From NCBI GenBank assembly GCA_903828675.1, contig CAIKND010000206.1, positions 1 through 52,795 of the forward strand: 52,795 nucleotides of DNA, given 5' to 3'. Within the stretch, counting starts at the first letter, position 1. Each line of letters opens with the position of its first letter. The stretch is from an uncultured Acidobacteriaceae bacterium (lineage in GTDB: Bacteria; Acidobacteriota; Terriglobia; Terriglobales; Acidobacteriaceae). Positions 1 to 9,948 of this stretch are shown one piece after another. The translations under genes and the position numbers were made by a program. Under the pieces are notes generated by a model. The model ran no database searches and was not told the origin of the DNA. It worked only from the letters and a program-made list of their open reading frames with translations.

Positions 1-96
1 CTGTTTTCCGCCCTTCCCACAAGACCTTGAAAATCGATGAAACCGATTTTCACATTCCCACAGCCACGACGACGACTAGCTGAACAATTTTTCCAC

Positions 97-939
97 TTAA
101 AAACCCGAAATACCTGTCCAAACAAGCGGAGCCACCGCATAGCTCACCAGGTTGGACATGGCGGCAGTGGTTTGTTTAACCGCGCCACCGAGGCATGGGA
201 ACATCACCATGTCATATTGGCTAAGGGTGGACGCGTTGTTTATCAGCGCATTTTCAGTGGGCGGAACCACAGGGGAGGGCAAAAGCACGGCTCCATTGCC
301 CTGATAAAGATGAATACGCCCGTTGGGATTTGTGCCGCCATTGTCGTCGGTAAACTCTGAGTCGGCGATGCCCATTTCACGCAGCACGCACTCCAGCGAA
401 TCGGCGGAACCGGTGGCGATCGCGATCATCGGGATGTCGCCCTGCGTGTGATCGGCCGGCATCTGGAGGGTAAGCCCGCTCACCGCATCGGCCGCTACGT
501 CCACAGGAAACTGACGCCGCCACTTGCCCGCCTGGATCACCAGGGTGTAGCTGGTGTTCTGGGGCACTTCGAGCAGACTGAACGTACCGTCCGGCCCGGT
601 GTAGACGAAACTTGCCGCGTTGGGGGGGGTGGAGTTCGAAATGGTAAGGCACTGCACACCCGAAGGAAGCGGATCGGGCGTGGCGGTTGTCACATAGACC
701 AGCACATTCGGCAACGGGAGAGGGTTGGTGGCTCGGGCGTCGAAGACTGTGCCGCTGATTGTCGTGGTCGGCGTAGACGGGGCCTGCGCCGGTGCAAAAG
801 TGGCAAGGAAAGGCGAAATGAAGAGCAGCGCCGCAATCGCACTTTTGATTCTTTTGGAGTCATTGCAAATGAACGTATCAAGGCGGCGAAAAGAGCAAAG
901 TAATGCCATCATGGCGAAGGTAATCCCTTTTCCACACAT
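97..939 (-). CDS. Secreted carboxypeptidase-regulatory-like protein, C-terminus apparently cut short
   Basis: The protein has a hydrophobic export segment at about residues 32-50 (AIAALLFISPFLATFAPAQA), followed by a beta-sandwich of the carboxypeptidase-regulatory type at about 58-160 (ISGTVFDA, YTGPDGTFSLLEVP, YTLVIQAGKWRRQFPVDV). A Ser/Asp-rich middle follows. The original start is unclear: Met10 and Met11 (912, 909) are alternatives to Met1. The C-terminus reads NLVSYA then VAPLVWTGISGF and stops. In larger acidobacterial relatives, as I recall them, a Gly-rich ATH-type segment and a further domain follow LVSYA, so this copy looks like the N-terminal half of a longer protein, ended by a frameshift or deletion. 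Function is unknown; exported adhesion or matrix protein is the usual guess. Confidence 0.6.
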   Translation of the reverse strand: MCGKGITFAMMALLCSFRRLDTFICNDSKRIKSAIAALLFISPFLATFAPAQAPSTPTTTISGTVFDARATNPLPLPNVLVYVTTATPDPLPSGVQCLTISNSTPPNAASFVYTGPDGTFSLLEVPQNTSYTLVIQAGKWRRQFPVDVAADAVSGLTLQMPADHTQGDIPMIAIATGSADSLECVLREMGIADSEFTDDNGGTNPNGRIHLYQGNGAVLLPSPVVPPTENALINNASTLSQYDMVMFPCLGGAVKQTTAAMSNLVSYAVAPLVWTGISGF

Positions 940-1408
940 GCCAGTCTGCCTTATCGAAGTTTCAGGCCCCGCGCCGCCTTATTGCGCCGATTTTCTTCAC
1001 TCCGGGCTTCCCTTCTGCTGATCGGCAATAATCGGACATTTCGCCGCGAAGGCCCTCTTTTTGTTAAAGAGACCCTCATGTGTACTTCCGAATATGGATA
1101 AGAAACCCGCAGTCATCATACACATTTAGCCTAAGCCGGTTACGCTTGGGCCGCCCTCTCGTTCTGAGCCAGGTGGTTGAGGGGCGCCTTTGCGGCCGTT
1201 TGAAACTGCGTCAAAGGCGGCTATTCTGGGGAGAGGCCAATGTGGTGAGTCTGAAGTTCTTCGCAGAACAAACGCAGATTCTTCGCTCACCACCCCCGAA
1301 CTGAAAAGCGTTCGGGGCCCCGTTCGCTCAGAATGACCGCTTCTGTTTTGTCGTGATTTCAGAGACAGGACACTAGTGAACGAAATCCAGAACGCATCCG
1401 GGGGGAGC
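940..1408. other. Intergenic stretch carrying a dispersed structured repeat
   Basis: No gene is seen here. The right part (1242-1375) holds copy 1 of a repeat described separately; it ends with the bases CAGGACACTAG, which also end the second copy next to gyrB. The left part (about 1100-1240) is GC-rich and repeat-like but has no second copy in the window. Confidence 0.6.
1242..1375. repeat. Dispersed two-stem repeat, copy 1
   Basis: GTGGTGAG (1242-1249) pairs with CTCACCAC (1286-1293), and CCCCGAAC (1294-1301) pairs with GTTCGGGG (1310-1317). The same pattern recurs at 2529-2622 with about 90% identity. Both copies are followed, at different distances, by CAGGACACTAG. The paired stems suggest a structured nucleic-acid element rather than coding sequence. 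Confidence 0.7.
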
Positions 1409-1921
1409 ATGCAGATCAGAGATGCCGCGGAAGCCGACTTCGATCAGATCACGGCAATTTACAACGAGGTCCTCACCAACTCAACGGCAGTTTACAACGA
1501 CCGCCCGACAACCACTTCAGACAGAATCGCATGGTGGAAGGATCGCCTGGAGCAGGTGTATCCCGTTCTCGTGGCTACAGATCGCAGCCGCGTTGTTGGC
1601 TTTGCGGCCTTCGGGAATTATCGCTCCTGGGCGGGCTACCGCTTCACCGTCGAGTGCACTGTACACATTCACTCCGGGCGGCGCGGCCAGGGCGTCGGAA
1701 CCGCATTGCTGTCTGCCTTGATTGCACGCGCAAAAACATTGGGCAAGCACACCATGATCGCCGGAGTGGACTCGGAGAATATTGCCTCACTCCGGTTTTT
1801 CGAGCGCTGCGGCTTTGAGCGCGCGGGCTACCTGCGCGAGGTGGGGTACAAGTTCGGCCGCTACCTCGATCTCGTCTTTCTGCAATACTGGATTACACCG
1901 CATGCAGGGGAAGCCAGATAA
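1409..1921 (+). CDS. GNAT N-acetyltransferase, phosphinothricin acetyltransferase-like
   Basis: A single GNAT domain of about 170 residues transfers acetyl from acetyl-CoA to an amine. The pattern is that of the Pat/Bar/YwnH group: RDAAEADFDQITAIYNEV at the N-terminus, the conserved WW/Y segment, and the acetyl-CoA loop SGRRGQGVGTALLSAL. GVDSENIASLRFFERCGFERAGYLREVGYKFGRYLDLVFLQ completes the fold and is written here only as its family hallmarks (N-S-F-E-GF and a final W). Start: ATG at 1409 is chosen over the in-frame ATG at 1376 because GGGGGAG lies 3-8 bases before it and homology starts there. The next acetyltransferase begins directly at its stop (TAA-ATG). Substrates could be phosphinothricin-like amino acids, methionine sulfoximine, or others; resistance is not implied. 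Confidence 0.85.
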   Translation: MQIRDAAEADFDQITAIYNEVLTNSTAVYNDRPTTTSDRIAWWKDRLEQVYPVLVATDRSRVVGFAAFGNYRSWAGYRFTVECTVHIHSGRRGQGVGTALLSALIARAKTLGKHTMIAGVDSENIASLRFFERCGFERAGYLREVGYKFGRYLDLVFLQYWITPHAGEAR

Positions 1922-2452
1922 ATGCACCCCGCCTGGCGGCCACATCCTATGACGACCAAGGCAATTTTGAATGCAAGCCCCGCGCTCCGCGTGCGGCTGG
2001 CCACCCCTGCCGATCGGCCGCGGCTGGTCGAGCTCATCAACTCCGCATTTGCGATTGAGCGCTTTATTGAGGGCACGCGCACCAGCGACGATGACCTGAC
2101 CGGCCTGATGGCGAAGGGGAGTTTCCTGATCGCGGAAGACAACGCGGGCCGCCTGCTGGCCTCGGTCTACGTGGAACGGCGGGGCGCACGCGGCTATCTC
2201 GGCATGCTGTCGGTTGCCCCCGCGCACCAAGGCAACGGCCTTTCCCGCCACGTAGTCGAAGCCGCCGAGGAGCACTTGCGCGAGCAGGGATGCGAGGCGG
2301 TAGACATCACCGTTTTGAGCCTGCGTCCGGAGTTGCTGCCCATCTATCGCAGGTTCGGCTACGAAGAGATCGGCACGGAGGAGTTCCGGCCTTCTCGCCC
2401 GCTCCGGCCCGGCGTTGAATGCCACTGCATCGTGATGTCAAAGAAGCTTTAG
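1922..2452 (+). CDS. GNAT N-acetyltransferase
   Basis: A second GNAT enzyme starts on the base after the stop codon of the first, so the two are very probably co-transcribed. Visible family features are VRLATPADRPRLVELINSAF near the N-terminus, a YLGMLSVAPAHQGNGLSRHV acetyl-CoA-binding segment at about residue 95, and LLPIYRRFGYEEIGTEEF near the end. The first nine residues may be untranslated; Met10 (1949) is an alternative start. The substrate cannot be told from sequence. Length (176) is normal. Confidence 0.82.
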   Translation: MHPAWRPHPMTTKAILNASPALRVRLATPADRPRLVELINSAFAIERFIEGTRTSDDDLTGLMAKGSFLIAEDNAGRLLASVYVERRGARGYLGMLSVAPAHQGNGLSRHVVEAAEEHLREQGCEAVDITVLSLRPELLPIYRRFGYEEIGTEEFRPSRPLRPGVECHCIVMSKKL

Positions 2453-2801
2453 TGACCCGGCAAGAAAACAAGGTCATCCTTTTCCCACCCATTCCCGCAA
2501 AATACGCGGGAATGGATGGGGCACCCGCGTGGTGAGTCTGAAGTTCTTCGAAGAACAAACGCAGATTCTTCGCTCACCAGCCCCGAACTGAAAAACGTTC
2601 GGGCCCCGTTCGCTCCTAATGAACGATCCGGCTGAATGTTGTTCTGTCCCACCCATTCCGCAAAGAGCGCGGAATGGATGGGGCACGGGACTTAGTTGCG
2701 GGGTAGACGGCGACCGTTCATCCCCGGACGTAACGCGCTGCCGCGAGTAAAGCTGCTCAGAATGACAGCTCATTTTCGATGCGAACTTTGGACTCAGGAC
2801 A
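2453..2801. repeat. Intergenic repeat cluster between an acetyltransferase gene and gyrB
   Basis: Three structured units lie in tandem. At 2484-2524 CCCATTCCCGC and GCGGGAATGG form a hairpin followed by ATGGGGCAC. At 2529-2622 is copy 2 of the two-stem repeat, where GTTCGGG still pairs with CCCGAAC. At 2648-2686 is a second CCCACCCATTCCGC...GCGGAATGGATGGGGCAC hairpin. The block ends at CAGGACACTAG (2793-2803), overlapping the gyrB stop. No gene is present. Confidence 0.7.
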
Positions 2802-5661
<2,860 letters not shown>

Positions 5662-5690
5662 TGGACTTGCGGGCGCAATTGGGCTAGGAT
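5662..5690 (+). promoter_or_regulatory. Candidate sigma-70 promoter for the small secreted peptide
   Basis: TGGACT (5662-5667) and TAGGAT (5685-5690) are separated by 17 bases and lie about 60 bases before the peptide ATG. Confidence 0.4.
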
Positions 5691-5748
5691 TTCAGTGTGC
5701 AGGGACGCTCTTATCCTGTCAATTCAAATTTATAAGGGGTTACCAACC

Positions 5749-5928
5749 ATGAAACTCGCTATCCGCATCGCCGCCATGTCTCTCGTATTCGCCGGACTCA
5801 CCGCCGCTTCCTTCTCTTCCAAGACTTCCTCGGCGCTCCCCAGCCATCTGTCGGCGACTGCCACCGGCCAGGGCACCAACCGCCTCCCGGTTCCGATTTG
5901 CGGTCCTTTCGCGCCCTGCAGCCGCTAA
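5749..5928 (+). CDS. Small secreted peptide with a C-terminal CGPxxPC motif
   Basis: The gene encodes 59 residues: a charged start MKLAIR, a hydrophobic core IAAMSLVFAGLTAASF, a small-residue cleavage region near SSALPS, and a short mature tail ending VPICGPFAPCSR. The two cysteines are spaced C-x5-C around Gly-Pro. ATG at 5749 is preceded by AAGGGG (5733-5738); a longer in-frame start at 5695 lacks such a site. From general knowledge, acidobacterial genomes often hold several such peptides starting MKLAIRIAA with variable Pro/Cys tails; I know of no assigned function. It stands alone, with its own promoter candidate. Confidence 0.7.
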   Translation: MKLAIRIAAMSLVFAGLTAASFSSKTSSALPSHLSATATGQGTNRLPVPICGPFAPCSR

Positions 5929-6037
5929 AGTACGCGCTGATAGCACAAAAGTGGCACAATCTAGCTCGTATTGCGGTTGAGTGTACGGGACTTTGGGGCT
6001 ATGCTGAGATTGTTCTCTGGATAGTGATCAAGCCCTT

Positions 6038-6913
6038 ATGTCGACGCAGCTTGCAATGACGGCAATGAGCATGGCAGAGTTTGGACTCTGGGCCACGCTT
6101 GGCTTCCTGTTCTGGAAGAAGGGGTTACAGCCCCGCTTCCCGGCCATGGGTGCCTATTTGGCGTTGCACATAGTCTCGACGCCCGCGCTGGGCGCAGTTC
6201 TGTATATCCAGGCCCAGCCTTGGGGCCGTGACTATTATTTTGTCTATTTCTTCGCATACTGGGCTGTGTATCTAGCCAGCGCCCTGCTTCTCTTCTTTAT
6301 CTGCATGGAAGTCTTCCGTTCTGCGCTTTCAGCCTTTCCAGGGCTGATGAAATTCGGGATTCTCATATTCCGCTGGGCATTTCTGGTCTCGTTGCTCGTG
6401 ACTTTTTCCATGACATCGTTCGTTCACCGGGGATTTCTCTTGATTCCGGATGTTGTCTTTGGGCTGTTGCGTTCAGTCAGCGTCCTTGAGCTCTGCCTGC
6501 TGGCCTTCCTCTGCCTGAGCATGAACGCGCTGCGCCTCTCAGTCCGGGATATGGCATTCGGAATCGCTTTCGGTTTTGGCCTGATGTGCGCGAATGACTT
6601 CATTACTTCGTCCTTGATGTCGTCCAAGACCACGCTCACGGCTCAGTTGCAGTTCGTCTATGAGGCAGTGATTTTGACGGCTCTGGGGGTATGGGTCACC
6701 TACTGCGCACTGCCGCAACGCGCGCGCAAGCCTGTGGTGATGCCCGCCAACTCCACCATCTACCGCTGGAACGAGATCGCTTCAGCCCTGGGGCACACGG
6801 GAACCCAGGTGGCCGTGCAACAGCAAGCCAACAGCTTCTTCCTTACCGACGTCGAGAAGGTAGTCGAAAAGGTGCTCAATAGAAATCTGAAGGGACGCGA
6901 ATCGGAATCTTAA
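6038..6913 (+). CDS. Polytopic membrane protein of unknown function, about seven helices
   Basis: I do not recognise a named family. The 291 residues contain about seven hydrophobic segments (about 10-25, 38-55, 65-92, 105-127, 135-165, 172-190, 205-225). A soluble tail of about 65 residues follows (RWNEIASALGHTGTQVAV, FFLTDVEKVVEKVLNR). The arrangement resembles a seven-helix sensory or receptor-like module without an attached catalytic domain. The same kind of protein is frequent in acidobacteria as single genes. The gene ends 40 bases before a strong bidirectional terminator shared with rpmA. Confidence 0.75.
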   Translation: MSTQLAMTAMSMAEFGLWATLGFLFWKKGLQPRFPAMGAYLALHIVSTPALGAVLYIQAQPWGRDYYFVYFFAYWAVYLASALLLFFICMEVFRSALSAFPGLMKFGILIFRWAFLVSLLVTFSMTSFVHRGFLLIPDVVFGLLRSVSVLELCLLAFLCLSMNALRLSVRDMAFGIAFGFGLMCANDFITSSLMSSKTTLTAQLQFVYEAVILTALGVWVTYCALPQRARKPVVMPANSTIYRWNEIASALGHTGTQVAVQQQANSFFLTDVEKVVEKVLNRNLKGRESES

Positions 6914-6954
6914 CCACTACACAAAATAGAGAACTGTAGTTGGATATAGAGGAT

Positions 6955-6992
6955 CAAAAAGGCCACGTCAATGACGTGGCCTTTTTGATCTT
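6955..6992. terminator. Bidirectional rho-independent terminator
   Basis: AAAAAGGCCACGTCA and its complement TGACGTGGCCTTTTT form a 15-bp stem around a 1-2 base loop, with T-runs on both strands. It serves the membrane protein gene (rightward) and rplU-rpmA (leftward). Confidence 0.9.
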
Positions 6993-7014
6993 TTGATTGT
7001 CGAGTTTGAGTTGC

Positions 7015-7278
7015 TTACTCCGCTGCGACGGGCTCGATAGAAGCAAAGCGCCCGCGATTGCCGTGGTCGCTGAACTTGACCCGGCCGCTGATCTTGGCAA
7101 ACAGCGTGTCATCGGAGCCGATGCCCACGTTTGTGCCTGGCTTGATGCGGGTGCCGCGCTGCCGCATGATGATGGAGCCGCCGGTTACCAGTTGACCGCC
7201 AAAGGCTTTTACGCCCAGCCGCTGTGCATTCGAATCGCGTCCGTTTGTGGAGCTGCCTCCACCCTTCTTATGTGCCAT
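7015..7278 (-). CDS. rpmA: 50S ribosomal protein L27
   Basis: This is a basic 87-residue protein of the large ribosomal subunit whose N-terminus reaches the peptidyl-transferase centre. Diagnostic segments are [16 protein letters not shown] at the start, [23 protein letters not shown], and [14 protein letters not shown]. There is no extra N-terminal peptide of the Firmicute type, so no processing is expected. It lies 51 bases downstream of rplU in the usual L21-L27 operon and ends near a terminator. Confidence 0.97.
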   Translation of the reverse strand: MAHKKGGGSSTNGRDSNAQRLGVKAFGGQLVTGGSIIMRQRGTRIKPGTNVGIGSDDTLFAKISGRVKFSDHGNRGRFASIEPVAAE

Positions 7279-7329
7279 TGCCGAATCCCCTTCTGAATTC
7301 TGAGCGCTGCCCGGTTATTGTTTCTCGAT

Positions 7330-7656
7330 CTAGACGGCGGCGGTATAGGTGACGCCGTCGGCCTCGATGGCCTTGATGCGAACTTCGGTAAAGTTCTGGC
7401 GATGTCCCTGCAGTTTCTTGTACTGCTTCTTCCGCTTCAAGTGGAAGACAAGAATCTTGGCGCGGCGGCCTTCGCCGAGCACCTCTGCGGTGACCTTCGC
7501 GGTCGAGGGCTTCACAACGGTTCCGGGCTCGCCGGAGACCGCGATGACATCGCTGAATTCGACGGTCTGATCTTCCGAGGGGACACTCTCAATCTTCACA
7601 ACGTCGCCGGGAGCGACGCGGTACTGCTTGCCACCGGTGCGAATAACTGCGTACAT
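7330..7656 (-). CDS. rplU: 50S ribosomal protein L21
   Basis: The protein has 108 residues and starts MYAVIRTGGKQYRVAPGD, the L21 signature. It continues with a KRRKKQYKKLQGHRQ-like 23S-binding basic segment (positions about 76-92) and ends VTYTAAV. It is the first gene of the rplU-rpmA operon. A Shine-Dalgarno GGAGGA sits 8 bases before the ATG, and a CCAGC/GCTGG dyad directly precedes it. Confidence 0.97.
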   Translation of the reverse strand: MYAVIRTGGKQYRVAPGDVVKIESVPSEDQTVEFSDVIAVSGEPGTVVKPSTAKVTAEVLGEGRRAKILVFHLKRKKQYKKLQGHRQNFTEVRIKAIEADGVTYTAAV

Positions 7657-8055
7657 AACAAATCCTCCAGCACGCTGGGTTTTCGAACCAGGTGCAAAAA
7701 CTCAAATCCGTGTGCTCGATTACGGCAAACCCAGGACATCTCTTCCATCTCAGCCCTTTACCTCGTCGCCGCACTTTGATAATCGCGTCAACTTTGGTGC
7801 AGAGCCTTCGGGAGGACTTCTCCCTGGTTTTGCGGTGGGGCGGATACAGACAGTAACTGCATCGGGAAGCAGGCCGCACACTCGCCATACCGGCGGTGAA
7901 CCCAATACAATCCCGCGCACCCGCGAAGGGGTGCATCGCCAAACTCTACGATTCTATCGTTAAATGGGGAATCTGGTCAATTACCCCCTCGGTGGCTGAT
8001 GGCGCGAGCCGTGCGCAGCGGTTCCCCGCGCCACCGCCGCCGCTATACTTGCCCC
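7657..8055. other. Divergent intergenic region between rplU and a glycosyltransferase gene
   Basis: No gene is visible in about 400 bases. On the minus strand a TTGACG (about 7786-7791) is a possible -35 element for rplU. The palindrome CCAGCGTGCTGG (about 7669-7680) lies against the rplU ribosome-binding site. It could be a leader structure for feedback control by a ribosomal protein, but that is inference. Confidence 0.4.
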
Positions 8056-9021
8056 ATGCAGTCTGTAAGCGTGATCGTCACCGTTCTGAATGAGGCCGAA
8101 GATATCGGCAGAGTTGTCCCCAGCCTGCTCGAGCAGATTCCCCCGCCGGCCGAAGTGATCGTCGTGGATGGCGGCTCCACCGACGGTACATGGGAATGGC
8201 TGGTCGAGACCCAGGCTCTCGACCCGCGCCTGGTGGCCATCCGCGACGAAACCTGCAGCCTGAAGCACTCTGACGGGCCGGTCTCGCGGGGCCGGAATGT
8301 AGCCATTGCGGCTGCCAAGTCCGAACTGATTGCCTGCGCCGACGCGGGATGCACCTACGCGCCCGACTGGCTCAGAAACCTTACTGCCCCGCTGGTGGAC
8401 GAAACGGCGCAATACGCACTGGGCGGCTCCTGCCTTGACCCGGAAGATCACACATTGTGGGACCTGGCGTCGGCGCCTTTTTTCAGCATCAAGCTTTGGC
8501 CCACGGAGCCCACAAAATCCTGCACCGCGCGTTCGATGGCGTTCACTAAAGATCTATGGCAGAGGATAGGCGGATTTCCCGAGGCTGTGCTGGTGGGCGA
8601 AGACACCCTTTTTGACTTCGATGCGCGGCGGCTGGCGGGCGCGGCCTTCGTTGACAACGCCAAGGCGCTCTATCACCCGCAGAACACCTTCCGGCTGGCC
8701 TGCCGCCAGATGGCCCGTTACGCGGTAAGCGACGGCATGGCGCGCGTCCGGGGAGCCCGCCTGTTTCGCAATGCGGCCCGCTGCGTGCTCGAGATGCTGG
8801 CGCTGGCATGCCTGGTCTGGAGCCTGGTTCCGCTGCTTGTGGTTCTGGTGCTCGAGTCGTGGTTTGCGTTTCATCGCGACTGGGAATATCTACGCCGCTT
8901 CGGAGCCAAAGCAGTGCTGGCGCGCTACGTATTTTCCGTCGCCGTGCCATGGGTTGTAGCCGTGAACCAGATCTACGGACTCTTCACCACCCAGAAGCAA
9001 ACCAACCGCCAGAACGCATGA
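8056..9021 (+). CDS. Family 2 glycosyltransferase with C-terminal membrane segment
   Basis: The N-terminal GT-A fold starts at once (SVSVIVTVLNEAEDIGRVV) and shows VIVVDGGSTDGTWEW (nucleotide-sugar binding) and an ADAGCTY acceptor/metal segment (DAG in place of the usual DxD). FPEAVLVGEDTLFDFDARR near 180 is the conserved ED motif. Two hydrophobic stretches near residues 243-262 and 285-305 suggest membrane anchoring at the cytoplasmic face. ATG at 8056 is chosen because the fold begins there; the 19 residues upstream are low-complexity basic and overlap no conserved part. The likely role is in surface polysaccharide or glycolipid synthesis; donor and acceptor are unknown. It stands alone, facing away from rplU. 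Confidence 0.85.
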   Translation: MQSVSVIVTVLNEAEDIGRVVPSLLEQIPPPAEVIVVDGGSTDGTWEWLVETQALDPRLVAIRDETCSLKHSDGPVSRGRNVAIAAAKSELIACADAGCTYAPDWLRNLTAPLVDETAQYALGGSCLDPEDHTLWDLASAPFFSIKLWPTEPTKSCTARSMAFTKDLWQRIGGFPEAVLVGEDTLFDFDARRLAGAAFVDNAKALYHPQNTFRLACRQMARYAVSDGMARVRGARLFRNAARCVLEMLALACLVWSLVPLLVVLVLESWFAFHRDWEYLRRFGAKAVLARYVFSVAVPWVVAVNQIYGLFTTQKQTNRQNA

Positions 9022-9080
9022 CAGGTTTCAGGGATCAGGAACAGCAAAGCAGCTTACTGGTCACCGTCCACTGTCCACTG

Positions 9081-9773
9081 TCAACTGTGTTTCGGCAGCA
9101 CGTAAAACAGAATCCCGAAGTAGTGAGCGATGCTCCCAGCCAGCACAAATATGTGCCAGGCGGCGTGAAAATAACGGCGGGAGTCGAGCGCGAAGAAGAT
9201 GATCCCCAGTGTGTAGGCCAGCCCGCCCGCACCCAGCCACGCGATGCCGTGCCAGCCAATCACGTGCAGCAGCGGGCGCGCCGCGAAGACGATGAACCAT
9301 CCCTGAAATAGGTAGACCAGCGCCGACAGCACCGCCAAACGGCCATGCGCAAACCGCTCCATCGCCACGCTCTTTGACACCACGCCAATCACCGCCAGCC
9401 CCCACACCACGCCGAAGATGACCCACCCCAGCGTCCCTCGCAGAGAGATCAGCGTGAAGGGCGTATAGGTACCCGCGATCAGCAGGTAGATGGACGAGTG
9501 GTCGAGTACGTGGAAGACATGCCGCGCCCGGGTGCGCATCAGGGAGTGATAGAGCGTCGAGCAGATGTACACAAAGACAAGTGTGCCGCCAAAAATCGAG
9601 CAGCTTACAATCTCCCATGCCGACCCGCGCGTGGACTGCACGATCAGATAGGCGGCTCCGGCAATGGCCAGCCCGGCCCCAATGCCGTGAGTAATGGCGT
9701 TGGCCAGAATGTCGCCCAGGTTGTAATGCGGATGCACAGTCTGATGATAGTCTGGCTGCCATCCTTCGCGCAT
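9081..9773 (-). CDS. PAQR/hemolysin III family membrane protein
   Basis: The 230-residue protein has seven membrane segments and the metal-site pattern of the hemolysin III/YqfA/adiponectin-receptor superfamily. STLYHSLM supplies the first His and Ser, HVLDHSSIYLLIAGTYTPF the Asp and second His, and the C-terminal YFHAAWHIFVLAGSIAHYFGI the last two His residues. Family members are zinc-dependent, hydrolase-like membrane proteins; bacterial ones affect membrane fluidity. Start: ATG at 9773 has GGGAGGGAG directly upstream, whereas the longer reading to 9986 begins in non-conserved sequence. Confidence 0.93.
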   Translation of the reverse strand: MREGWQPDYHQTVHPHYNLGDILANAITHGIGAGLAIAGAAYLIVQSTRGSAWEIVSCSIFGGTLVFVYICSTLYHSLMRTRARHVFHVLDHSSIYLLIAGTYTPFTLISLRGTLGWVIFGVVWGLAVIGVVSKSVAMERFAHGRLAVLSALVYLFQGWFIVFAARPLLHVIGWHGIAWLGAGGLAYTLGIIFFALDSRRYFHAAWHIFVLAGSIAHYFGILFYVLPKHS

Positions 9774-9948
9774 CTCCCTCCCAAATAGGAACTTGCAAAG
9801 TAAATGGGAATCCATACGCCGCTCGCCTCTTGATTGCGGAACTTTCCGGTTGAAGGACGGCGAGCCTAGGCCTAGCTTGCATAGTGAGCCGGTACGCCTT
9901 GTGAACTGGCGGCCGCGAGGCAGGCCCGTGGTTGTCGATGCGCCAGAT

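Noticed and set aside
7657..8055. Possible tRNA upstream of rplU because of TTCGAACC
   Set aside because: No acceptor stem or anticodon arm could be folded around it.
9793..9948. N-terminal extension of the TPR protein
   Set aside because: It lies in the divergent promoter region opposite the PAQR start and its residues look random; the TPRs start later.
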